DNA from: Paulownia fortunei | Lineage: Eukaryota; Streptophyta; Magnoliopsida; Lamiales; Paulowniaceae | DNA: 64,000 nucleotides | Assembly: GCA_019321725.1 (NCBI GenBank) | Contig: CM033115.1 | Location: 15,696,673-15,760,672 of the forward strand | Reading direction: 5' to 3' | In this document: one piece after another, positions 1 to 10,780 of the stretch | Layout of the letters: every line of letters starts with the position of its first letter | How positions within the stretch are numbered: position 1 is the first letter of the stretch | Translations under genes and position numbers: made by a program | The notes under the pieces: model-generated | The model's input: only the letters and a program-made list of their open reading frames with translations | Told to the model about the DNA's origin: nothing | The model's database searches: none

Positions 1-55
1 GTTTTTTGGTTTCGTTGCATTCGTACCATTTATTTTGGCTTTATTTCCCAATAAG

Positions 56-69
56 TGGTATTAGAATCA
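56..69 (+). other. Copia primer binding site (tRNA-Met type)
   Basis: TGGTATTAGAATCA differs in a few bases from the usual plant copia site, which pairs with the 3' end of initiator tRNA-Met. Its place just ahead of the gag fragment supports the call. Confidence 0.6.
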
Positions 70-166
70 TATTGTTATGATTGCGGATTAAAAAATAGAA
101 GAATCGATGTCTTTTGACTAGATGTTCAATTTAAATGGATCGAATTACTCCATTTAGAAATCAAGT

Positions 167-865
167 ATGTTGGATCTTCTCTACTGCAATGATTTATATT
201 TGTCTTTGCATGATGATACTACCAAACCAAAAGAAATGAGTGATGATAAATTAAACATTCTCCACAGAAAAACAGTGGGGTATATGCGATGCTTTCTTGA
301 GGATAGTATCTTCTATCATTTTTCAAATAAAAAAAAGACTGATGTTCTGTGGAAGAAAATAGAGTTCATGTTTGAGAGGAAAAATCTCTTGAACATAGTT
401 TCTATAATTAGAAAAATTATTCAGCTTAGGTACTAGGAATGTGCAAACATGACGGAGCACCTAAATGCATATTGAGATCTAATAAATCAATCAATCACTA
501 TGAAAATACCGCTTGATGATGAAGTAGTTGCTTTATTGATACTTAGCTCGTTGCGTGATAGTTGAGGCACACTTGTAGTGTCAGTGAGTAATTTAGCCCC
601 AAATGGAGCATTGACCTTGCAAATGATTAAAGATTATCTTCTTAATGAAAAATCCAGAAGTAATGAGCAAGAACTTTCTTCTGATTTAAAAGCTTTGGTA
701 GCAGAAAATGCTGATAAACAAGGAAGGAGCAAGAATAGATGTCCTCTAAATTGGAGAAATAAATCCAGAGGAAAGTCTAATTCCAAGAAAGATTTCAAAT
801 GTCATTATTATGGTAGGCCAAACCATTATGAGAGAGATTACAAAATGAAGAAAAGAAATCAATAG
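167..865 (+). pseudogene. Copia gag remnant with damaged zinc knuckle
   Basis: Two open stretches (167-436 and 578-865), separated by stops, resemble the copia capsid (UBN2-type) protein and its basic C-terminus. The nucleocapsid zinc knuckle is recognisable near 802-840, but two of its three cysteines are tyrosine (CHYYGRPNHYERDY), so it should not bind zinc. The intervening stops at about 434 and 564 show that this no longer codes for a full gag. Confidence 0.7.
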
Positions 866-976
866 AATGAAAATAATGAGAACAAGAAAGATGACAAAGA
901 TACTACTGTCGTTGGAGCTGATGGTGTTGTTGTCATCATTTGTATTGATGCTTGTATCAGTTCATCATGCCAACAA

Positions 977-1432
977 ATGGACTTGATTATTGATTCAGGA
1001 TCTTCATATCATATCACTCTACATTATGATATGTTCACATCATACACCAGTGACAGCTTTGGCAAAGTCAGAATAGTCAATTATGGTGTGACAGAAGTAG
1101 TTGGCATAGGGAGCATAATCCTAGATACTGATACAGGATGTAAACTCCTGCTCAAAGATAACAGATATATTTCTGATATTCGGCTTAACATTATTTCTAC
1201 TGACAAACTTGATGATGATGGCCATGCTAATTACTTTGGTGAAGGAAAGTGGAAGCTCAATAAAGGATCTGTCATTATTGCTAAAAGTAAGAAACAAAAT
1301 TCACTCTACCTGATGCAAGCTAGACTATCCAATGGAAAGGTAAATATAATTGTCAAAAATTCCTTCTTTGAGTTGTCGCATAAAAGGCTTGGCCACTTGA
1401 GTCAGAAAGGCTTTGAAATATCCCACAAGTGA
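977..1432 (+). pseudogene. Copia protease and GAG-pre-integrase fragment
   Basis: The 151-codon open frame begins with the aspartic-protease signature LIIDSGSSYHIT, in which the catalytic D-S-G is intact. It ends in the pre-integrase zinc motif region (ELSHKRLGHLSQKG). The frame stops at about 1430, exactly where the integrase should start, and the next recognisable sequence is the very end of the reverse transcriptase. Confidence 0.75.
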
Positions 1433-1449
1433 GAAAGATAAGAAAAAGA

Positions 1450-2045
1450 TGAAAAAAGTACCATGCGCTTATGTAGTTGGCAATTTATTATATGCTATGG
1501 TATGTACTATAGACTGACATTGCTCTTGTAGTTGGTGTTCTTAGCTAATTTCTCTCTAACTCTGGCAAAAATCACTGATTTGCAGTGAAATAGATATTTC
1601 GGTATTTGAAAGATACTTTCAAAGTTTGCCTAAAGTTTGGTGATAGCCAAACTGTATTAGATGGATTCAGAGATGCAGATGTGGCTAGTGATGTTGATTC
1701 CAAGAAATCTATATCCGAATACCTGATGAGATTTGCAGAGGGAGCTATCTCTTAGCAGTCGAAACATCAAAAATACATGGCACTATCCACAATGGAGGTA
1801 GAGTATATTGCCGTATCTAAAACTTGCAAGGAGATGTTATGGTTGAAAAAGTTTTTATAGGAATTAGACTTGAAGGAAGAAAAGTACATGCTCTATTGTA
1901 ACAGTCAGAGTGTGATTCACTTTAGTAAAAATTTTACTTTTCACTCAAGATCAAAACATATTGATATGAGATATCATTAGATTCGAGATGTGCTTGATGA
2001 AAAGTCAATGCAACTTGAAAAGTTCACACTGATAAAAATGGTACA
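1450..2045 (+). pseudogene. Copia RT end plus RNase H remnant
   Basis: Frame fragments read as the RT-RNase H linker (VVGNLLYAMVCT near 1470-1509), then RNase H motifs (SQTVLDGFRDAD near 1648, ALSTMEVEYIAVSKTCKEM near 1783, SRSKHIDMRYH near 1949). Several stops and frame changes break it. Its position directly after the protease fragment shows an internal deletion of about 2 kb relative to a full copia pol. Confidence 0.75.
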
Positions 2046-2891
2046 AATATACTGATAAAATCTTTACCAAGAGATAAGTTTGAAATCTGTAGAAGCAAAA
2101 CAAGTTTGGTTGGGTACCCCACATGAGGTGGAGGGGAGAATTGATAGGGTATTCCACCCTATGTGGGGGTGGAATCCACGAATAATAAAAAAAATGAAAG
2201 GTCAATAAAAGGGACTGGCAGTCTACTAGCCCCTTCACTTTCTCTTTTTTCAACACGCTGAAAGGTGCAGAACTTTTAAAAAAAATGAATGATGTTTTTT
2301 AACAGCAAGCTCTCCAACCTTGTTTATAAATATACTTGCTCGAGTAGAGCAAAACACACAAACAATAAGAAAAAAGAGAGAAAACAAGAGAGTTGAGTGA
2401 GAGAAAAATAAAGTATTTTGAGAGAAGAAAAAAGGAGAAAAAATCTAAAAAAAATTTATTCTCTCTTAAAATTGTCTTCCTATTTTTTTTGGTATTTCAA
2501 ATTGAAAAATTTGAGATATTTGTGATTCAAGAAATATTCTTTTAAAAATTATTTGTATCTCTTTGTAATAGTTGTGTTTAGCACAAGGTTCCATGGACAT
2601 AATTTGTCCAACGAATCAATTTCACATTATATATAGATATTGGCTAATTTATACATTCTAAGTAGTCTCTAGTAGTGAACACATGATAATTAATGTGGTT
2701 ATGGTATGGCTAAATATTTTATATAAAACCCCACGTTATACCTTTGTACCATGTATTATCAACATCTAAAAAATTGATTATTATTTCAATTCCAATTTGT
2801 GTCCACACTGAGGAAACCTCGCTGCACCTGACCTTGATTTTTTTCCCCCTCATAACATTAATTGAATAGATTATTTATTTATTTTCTTCAC

Positions 2892-2899
2892 TATAAATA
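2892..2899 (+). promoter_or_regulatory. TATA box of FAR copy 1
   Basis: TATAAATA lies about 52 bases before the start codon at 2951. The same sequence at the same spacing precedes FAR copy 2, inside a duplicated promoter block that starts near 2585. Confidence 0.6.
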
Positions 2900-2950
2900 G
2901 ATCATTTCTACTTGCATGATTTTAATAGTTAAAAGCTAAGCTTAAACACT

Positions 2951-4888
2951 ATGTTGCTAACTCAAAGTTCATTTTGCAGCCCTCCAATCAAGTGTACCTC
3001 CTTTGGAAAATATTCCCACAAGACTAAAGTTTCATTGTTTTATAATAATGAAAAGAAAAAATTAAGATCAAGTAGTAGTGGGAAATTGGATGTCAATTAT
3101 AAGGGTTATACCTATATCGCTTCTTCCCACCACCCTCTCGAATCAGAACTGCCGTTAGAGTTGGAGTCTAATGGCAATAATAGCCGAATAGGGATCGTTG
3201 AGTTCTTTGAAGGAAAGAACATTTTCATTACTGGTGCAACTGATCTTGTTGTAAAAGGTAAATGGTATGTTTTATTTTTCATGACTTATTATAACGGAAC
3301 GGTGTTTAAAACGTTTGAACTACTGTTCCTTGCTTTTGTTGCTATTAGAATTATATACCACCAACTTCAAACTCAATTAATAGTTTGCACTAAATGGAAA
3401 ATCTGCAATTCAGCACATATAGAATTATTAGATTTTAATCATATCGTATTATCTTTAATCACATGGTTTTTGATTCGATTCTTTTGTGAACATGATTAGC
3501 CTGAGCATCTGATTTGCATGAAAACGCTCTTCATATTTTCTTGATTTGATTTGTTTCTTTATTATAATGTCATTTGTTACATGATATATTTTGCAGCCTT
3601 AGTCAAAAAGTTATTGAGATCGACATCGGTGGGTAAAATCTACTTACTTGTGAAGGCAAATGATAAGGAGGCTGCACTTGATAGATTGTCAAAAGAAGTA
3701 TCTTTCTCAATGTTATATATCTCAAGATAGTTTTACATCTTTTTACGCTTAATTTAGTCATACTAATTTGTCAAAAATGTGATTATCTTTTTGGTTGTTT
3801 TAGATTATACGTTCAGAGTTATTCGAATGTATACGAGAAAAACATGGGAGATCATATGAAGAATTCGTAGGAGAGAAGTTGATACCAGTTGTTGGGAATA
3901 TTTGCGAACCAAACATAGGAATGGACGCATATTCTGCGCATGCAATTATGGAGGAAGTAGATGTGATAATAGAATCTGCAGCTAGCACAACCTTCAATGA
4001 TAGGTTAATTAATTAATTCCTCTTTTTTAAAATATAATGTAAGGAAAAAAACAAAGAAGTATTCTTATACCTATGCTTAGTGTCCATACATGTGTCTTTT
4101 TTCCTGCAGGTACGACTTCTTACTTGATGCAAACGTGAATGCCCCTCAACGGCTGATGAGGTTTGCTAAAAGATGCAAGAACCTCAAGCTTTTTGTCCAT
4201 ATTTCGACTGGTACGTAGAAAAATAGTATCCATTGTCCCTTCTAGGTATTTGTACTAATGAAGTAAATTCACTAAGTATTACTGATATCAATGTAGCATA
4301 TGTTAATGGAAGAAGAGAAGGGGTGATCAACGAAAAGCCGTTGGTAATGGGAGAACATGGGAGAAATGAGGATGATGACATATCTTCATCTTGGTTTCCT
4401 GGAATAGATGTAACTGATGAGATAAACTGGTACGTCGAAAAATAGTACACATTGTCCCTTTTACGTATTAGTATTAATGAAGTAATTAATTCCACTGATA
4501 TCAATGTAGCATATGTTAATGGAAAAAGAGAAGGGATCATCTACGAAAAGCCGTTGATTATGGGAGAAAACAGGAGAAAAGAAGATGATGAGACGAAATT
4601 AGATGTAACTGATGAGATAAAATTGGCTATGAAGTCGTGCATAGCCTCTACAGATTATGATGCGACGAAAGATTTGGAAAGGCTAGGCCTGGAGAGGTTA
4701 TATGCTTCTCTTCATCATTTCTTCTTTGCTTATACTCTCTTTCATTAATCTTGTAGTTTTTAACATCATATAGAAAAAATCATAACAGGGCTGCATTTCA
4801 CGGATGGTATAATACATGGTTCTCAATGAAATTAGAGGAGATGTGCTAATGCTTGTCATCAGGCCATCTATTATTGAGTGTAGCTACA
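2951..4888 (+). pseudogene. FAR copy 1: chimeric, truncated fatty acyl-CoA reductase pseudogene
   Basis: Homologous to exons 1-6 of the intact copy at 10781-14067. Matching exons: 2951-3257, 3597-3697, 3804-4003, 4110-4210, a partial exon 5 (4297-4429), a second exon 5 (4510-4696), and part of exon 6 (4789-4888). Four lesions inactivate it. The NADP(H)-binding motif GATGLVGK has become GATDLVVK. Exon 5 with its preceding intron is duplicated at a 219-bp offset, and joining both exon copies leads to a stop. A deletion of about 28 nt in exon 6 removes the catalytic YHLTK and shifts the frame. Exons 7-9 are absent, and homology ends near 4888 against an AT-rich repeat. The first exon 5 is nearly identical to copy 2, while the second exon 5 and exon 6 look more like copy 3, so the locus appears to be a recombinant of two paralogues. 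Confidence 0.9.
4297..4429 (+). pseudogene. Truncated extra copy of exon 5 in FAR copy 1
   Basis: Reads as copy 2 exon 5 ([19 protein letters not shown]) up to ATAAAC, where it joins the end of exon 4 and the intron 4 donor (TGGTACGT). An 80-bp intron 4 copy follows and then the second exon 5. Splicing this piece to the second exon 5 gives a premature stop within a few codons; skipping it would keep the frame. Confidence 0.85.
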
Positions 4889-4889
4889 A

Positions 4890-5700
4890 AGAACAATATC
4901 ATATAAATACAAATATAATAATTTAAAATATATAAAAAAATAAATGAAGTGAGTTCGGGAAGAACAGATTTGAAAATAAAAAATCAAAATTCACCCAAAA
5001 CTCATTTATAATTTTAAAACTCATTCATTACTAGTGAATGAAAGTAATCCATAAACTCAAGCTTTTGAGGTCATGACTTCCTTCAAAAAATAAAAACCCG
5101 AGGGGGGGGGGGGGAGGGAGGGAATTAAAGAACAAGGTTTTAAGGCAAAAAAAAAAAAAAAATCCTTTTCACAAGAAATGAAAGTGAGTAGTATTATTGC
5201 TGCCTAAATGAAGATTCATTTACATCACTTTTTATTAATGATTCAAAACTCTAGGCAAAAAATAGATCCAAAAGGACGAACTCTAAATTCAAAATTTAGC
5301 TAAAAAACATCTCAACTTCTAGAGGACAATAACTAAATATGAGGCCCCATGGAAAACCACACAGTAAAATATAACACTACATTGTCCCAGAAAACAGAAA
5401 AGAAAAGAAGTGGCCAAATAGAGGACTAAACAAATAGATTTGGGCAAAAGAAAGGAGCTCTTACCAATATTCCACAATAGGCGGTGACAGACTATTGTGC
5501 TGATATTTTAAGATTTTTTGGATATGACCATGATTGTAAATGAATTAGTTGTGTTGAAAACCTTATTGTTCTAGTTTATTGTATTTTTTATTGTATTTTA
5601 AAATTTGTATTTGATTTTGATTTGATTGTTAATTAAATTAAAATTGAATGAATTTTAATTAAGTTATATACGAATTGAGCTCAAATAATTTAATTAGTTT
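4890..5700. other. Intergenic AT-rich stretch with MITE fragment and G-run
   Basis: No gene seen. 4900-5060 resembles the inside of the MITE at 35622-35900 (shared text CATTTATAATTTTAAAA and neighbours), so the break that truncates FAR copy 1 abuts a repeat fragment. A run of 13 G lies at 5102-5114, and a poly-A run follows near 5148-5161. Confidence 0.5.
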
Positions 5701-5714
5701 TACACATATTTTAT

Positions 5715-6870
5715 TATGTTAGAAATTGATATTGAAAATTGGGTTTTGACACAATTTTTTAAAAAAATTAAGTGGATTCTATTTTATAAAAATAAATATA
5801 AGTTAATTAAACATAATCTATACCGTAAATAGATAAATTTAATATATTTGATTTCTCAAAATCAATTTCGGATGAATGAAAAATTAATGAATAAAGTAAA
5901 ATACTTAAATAAATAGTTGAATATGGAAAGTTGATAAGGTGAAAAGTCACAATCTCACATCGAAAAAATAGAACAACTTTGTCTTATATATATAGAATCT
6001 CACTTTAGTAAGGAGTAATAAAGTGAAACTCGCTATCCTATAATATACTATAATATTTTTTTGATTAGTTTTAACTAGTTAAAGGAGCTACGAGTATAGT
6101 GCATAGCACCATTCGATACCGTACCCGCACGCGCACATCGCAAAAGTCGCATTGGACATTTTAGAGGCGTACTTTGCATTTGTTTATTTGATTGGCAATG
6201 GCTCACCGTAAGAATGTGGACCTTCATAGAGAGATACGATCGGATGATTGAGATTAATCATTGGCAAGGAGTTTACTGTAAGGGTGTGGATTTTCGTAGA
6301 AGGATGTAATCGTACGACTAAATTGATCCGGATAAAAAATTACACCTACTCACGAATTGGCACAACACTTCTTTGAAAACTATAAATAGACCCCCACATT
6401 TTTTCATTTTCATCTCATTCATTCTCTTTTTATTTTTCTCTCAAGTTCAAAAGAAAGTTCTAAATACTTTTATAGTTCAACGTTCTTGTGATTTGTAGTA
6501 TTACTATCACAAAATATTAAATCGTTCTATTTTGGAAAGCGATTGTCATATTTCGTAAGCACTAAGTGAGGAATAATTTCATTTTAAAGAAAATGAGTCT
6601 AACTTTTGCCTCGATTTTAAGGTATTTTTCTGCCAATATATTTTCAACTATTTCGATATTACACCTACCAAAAGTTCGCAACATATTATTCTTTACTAAT
6701 TGAGTTGTGCTTGAGATGAGTTTCAAATTTTATCGAATGAGAAAATATAATCAAGATTAATTTATTATGTTTAAAGAATCAAATTCAAACGAACTTTTAA
6801 TAATTGATTTCGAATTGAATATCATATAGCTTAACTTAGTTTTCATCCCTAGACATCATTGACTCCTGTA
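5715..6870 (+). repeat. Possible solo LTR or LTR-like sequence
   Basis: No coding potential, but it looks like an LTR promoter region. A TATA-like element (CTATAAATAGACCCCC, near 6380) is followed by a pyrimidine-rich leader. Upstream are two diverged direct repeats of about 70 bp (near 6194 and 6262, both with TTGGCAA followed later by GTAAG...GTGTGGA). I could not fix its ends or a target-site duplication, so the boundaries are rough. Confidence 0.3.
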
Positions 6871-7650
6871 ATATGGATAAAACGCTATTTGTAGTGTGTC
6901 AAAACTAAACAAAAAATAAAAATCCTAACATTGGGCCGAGACGACTGGTAGCATATTCCACACATTTCGGCCGGTCCTTTTTCATATGTTACAAAGTTTA
7001 AGGATTAAAACAAATTAATAAATAAATAAAATTTAAAATATTAATTAAAAAATAATATTACCTCATCTAAATTCATTTCTTTTCTCTTCTTCAATGTTTC
7101 TTTTTTTAAGCTAGACATTTTTATTTTTTTACAACTCCATAGTCCGTAAATCAAACTATTAAACATTAGACACTATCACTCACTCATACTTCTTTCTTTT
7201 TTGTGATCATACAAATGTCTCTATCATTTTGTTATATTTAAAGTCGTGTTGCATTCTAAATTTTTAGAAATTATATATTTCGTACATGTGTTCCTGTCTG
7301 CAGAACATGTGAATATGATCAATATTGATCGTATTATGGTAGTTTAAAACAAAATTAGTTCATTTTAATCTTTTATCACTCCAAACTCTTACAAAATATA
7401 TCACTCTCTTGTTCTAAATAACATAACCTTAATACAAATAAATTCCTTAAGAACGAGGCATATTTATTTAGTTCACAACAATGTTTTCATGGAGGATTGA
7501 CCTGCAACTACAAGAGGATACAAAGATTGTTCACACAAAAATGAGATGCCTCTTCCCTGCCCACTGCAATCCTTCATCTTCTCGTTGCTATCTCCAACTG
7601 TTGTTGTTCTGGCTCCCTCCCTCTGTTCCGGCTCCCCACCCCACCCCACA

Positions 7651-7690
7651 TAATAATAATAATCATAATCATAATAATAATAATAATAAT
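7651..7690. repeat. TAA/TCA microsatellite
   Basis: About 13 copies of TAA interrupted by CATAATCATAA. Confidence 0.9.
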
Positions 7691-8792
7691 ATCATGTGTT
7701 AGTTAAAATTTGTATTATATTCATATAGTACACATACATATAAATAATTAAAAAATATTTTTGTTTTTCGTACACATTCTAACAGCCGAATAATACTTCA
7801 TACTTTTGAGGTGAAATGTTTAATACTCATATTATATTTATTTATATAACACTTGGAGTATAATAATCTATTTAATAAATATTTATAATATTTATATATA
7901 ATCTAAAATTTATTTATAAGTATTAATGGAATATTATATAAATAAAAAAATAAAATAAAATTTTAATAATTTATGAATTTACTCTTTGTTATTAAATAAT
8001 TATCTTTAAGTTTGTCATAATTATAAATTAAATAATGTAAAAATAATTATAAAATAATTTTAACTTAACTTAAAGTTATGTACAAATACAATTCATAGAA
8101 AAATAATATCAGAATAAGCCCTATTCTCTCGAACAATTTTTTTATATTCGTATTTTATCTGTTAGTTTATGAATTCGTATATTAATTATTTATGTATTTT
8201 TTATTAATTTTTTTACCACAACTTTTAATAAAAAATTATAATATACTCATATATATTAAATGTCCAATTTTTTCTATCTAGTATTTAACTAACTAGGATA
8301 ATAACAACAATAAAGAAAAAAAGAAAGAAAACTGAGAAGGAGCACGCCAATTTGAGAGGTCGCGGACCGATACACTGTATAATAATATCTTGATCATAGA
8401 TATACTCCTCAAGTGGTAGCAAGAGCCTTTTTTTTTTTTTTTTGGTTTATTTTTTCAGATTGACTCAAAAATGATATAAGTATCCCAATTACGTATATAG
8501 TAAATAATGCTATTGAATGCTATGAGTGGAAGTTTTCTAGTAAGGATTTTTATGATCGAGCACTTAAATATTTTTATAAAGTATCTTAGATAAACTAATG
8601 TGTGGGATTGATTGAAGCTTGATGACCAAATGCACACATTATATTTGGAAAAGAGTGTAATTACTTATTATCCATCCCTCTTTTGTTTCAAAAACCTCCC
8701 TCGTGTGACTGTATCTTAGATCCTTTTAACTTGTTTAATTAATTAGGAGACAAAAAGAAAAGAAAATAGAGTGTAGAAAATTCTCATGCAAG

Positions 8793-8823
8793 ATAATAAT
8801 AATAAAAATAATAATAATAATAA
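8793..8823. repeat. AAT microsatellite
   Basis: About ten AAT units with one AAAA interruption. Confidence 0.85.
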
Positions 8824-10721
8824 CAACATCAACAATTGAAGATATAGGAAGTGCTATTATTAAATAAACCAAGACAACATTTCAAAATCTTATTTGGATA
8901 GACAGCACAATGAGAAAGATAAGAAGATGCAAAATAAGGAAAAAATTACTTGGATTATTCAAAGCCAACATTTTGTAGTTTTCTTAGAAATGACCTCATT
9001 TTGCAATTAAAAATAAAACAAAAAATACATCATTATGAAATTATGATGCAGTGCTTTTAAAGAAATCGGATAAGTAAAGATATTATAACCTGATATGACT
9101 AAACATGCCAAAAACCTAAAATTACTATAAATTACAACAACTTGAATTCCTATATTCATCACAATTAGCAATGAATTATGGCCTTTTTCCACTTCTTTTA
9201 GAAAGATTTTTAATTGAATTTCGTCGCTCTTAAAGCATAACAAAATAAGTGGGTGAAATTTGTATTTATAGTCTGCTTAAATACAGACAAGCATGCCTTT
9301 AAATCTTCAAACTGTGGGATTCAGATCCTTATTTTTACTCAGGGTTGTCAGTAATGATTTGCATTTTAATTCGAATTATATCTATATTCATGGTAATTAT
9401 TTTATGCATACATGATTGAAATATTAGATAAATATGGATTAGCTCAAAATATTCCTAACTGACAATAAATACAACGAATATGAGATTGATTGATGACTGA
9501 CTGGTTATTTGATATCATATTTTATGTACACTCCTATTTCCTAACACGAGCCAATTATCCAAAAAAAAAAAAAAGTAAAAACCAATGACGGGAATTATTA
9601 CACTTAATTTGGAGAAATAATCACAAGTTGTTGCAAGCAAATAACATAATTAACTAAATCATCAAATAATAACTCATTTGAACATATATATTAATTCCAT
9701 AGTTTGTGTTAAGCAATTCTACAGTAGAATACCTAAAAGATTCTCTATGCATACATAAAAGGTGAAACAATTGCTTCTATATCAATCAAGAAATCCGTGT
9801 TCTCCTAGTACACTTCCAATAATTGCAATAACTATTTATTTTTGGTAATCCCCACTTAAAGAAATTTCTTTTGAATAATTACTAAACGTTTGATACCTGT
9901 ATTGGTTTAGAATAAAAAGTTCTTTCATGTTTGCCTTAGGTTTTAATAATTAATTATCGATTATTTGAGACTACATTTTTATATTAATCAATCTCAATTT
10001 GGTTGAGAAATTTTCAACACTCATCCTGTACTTTGATGAGCTAATTTTGATTACAAGTACTAAGATTCATCAAATGTTATTGATTTTCTTTAATTCATTA
10101 AGAATTGGTAATCTCATTATCCTTCAAACACTTACAAATTAAATGACAGCAGATATAGATTCGTCGTTTTTCTATTTCTAATTATCAATGTAATATTTCT
10201 ATTCATACCATAATTTCTATTGAACTTTCACTTTCATTAATATTTAATTCCATTTCACTTGAAAATTAGAACCAATAACTCCAAGAAATACTAATATTAG
10301 TCGTATTTTAGGAAAAGGTACCATGACATAATTTGTCCAATGACACAAATTACTCTATACAGACATATTAGCTAATTTATACCCTTTAAATAGTCTCTAG
10401 AGCTGAATCATGATCATGTTGTATCCAGATTCCACGGTTTAACAATTTTATAAATTTACGTTTGACGGAAATTAAACAAAACAAACATGAGATAAGTTCA
10501 AAAAATAATTATTATAATTCGAATTTTTTGTCATGGTTGAATTATTGATATTTCTCACATTTTTTAAAACTTACTTTCGTCCAAATTCAATCACATACGA
10601 AAAGGGTTTTAATCCACAATTCAAATATTTTCTCAAATAGTGATATTATTTAAATCTTGTCGGCATCTGTTTTTTCTTCATAAAACACTAATTAAATAGA
10701 TTATTTGCTCATTTTCTTCAC

Positions 10722-10729
10722 TATAAATA
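10722..10729 (+). promoter_or_regulatory. TATA box of FAR copy 2
   Basis: TATAAATA about 52 bases ahead of the start codon at 10781, in a block (from about 10315) homologous to the promoter of FAR copy 1. Confidence 0.65.
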
Positions 10730-10780
10730 GGTCATCTCTAGTTGCATGATTTGAATAGTTACAAGCAAAGCTTAGCCAGT

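Larger units (their letters stand above)
1..2585 (+). mobile_element. Internally deleted Ty1/copia LTR retrotransposon
   Basis: Copia-type gag, protease and RNase H pieces follow one another in order on the plus strand, so this is one decayed element. A primer-binding-like site (TGGTATTAGAATCA, 56-69; the plant copia consensus is TGGTATCAGAGC) places the end of the left LTR near 55, so most of that LTR lies outside the window. Integrase and nearly all of the reverse transcriptase are missing. A purine-rich tract near 2124-2140 precedes a stretch to about 2585 that should be the right LTR, though I could not match it to the few left-LTR bases visible. Homology to the promoter of FAR copy 2 begins near 2585, so the element ends there, immediately upstream of FAR copy 1. 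Confidence 0.8.
6871..10314. other. Intergenic region without recognised genes
   Basis: AT-rich sequence with an AAT/ATC microsatellite (7651-7690), another AAT-rich one (8793-8823) and a T-run near 8429. The open frames in it are short, have no recognisable motif and are not GC-enriched, so I call no gene. Confidence 0.5.

Noticed and set aside
3258..3499. Extension of FAR copy 1 exon 1 into a 182-codon protein
   Set aside because: The extra codons are intron 1 sequence read through; the homologous copy splices at the equivalent GT.
4184..4540. 118-codon minus-strand frame over FAR copy 1
   Set aside because: It is the antisense shadow of the duplicated exon 5.
7481..7702. 73-codon frame ending in an asparagine/histidine run
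   Set aside because: Its end is the TAA/TCA microsatellite, and the rest has no recognisable motif or splice partner.
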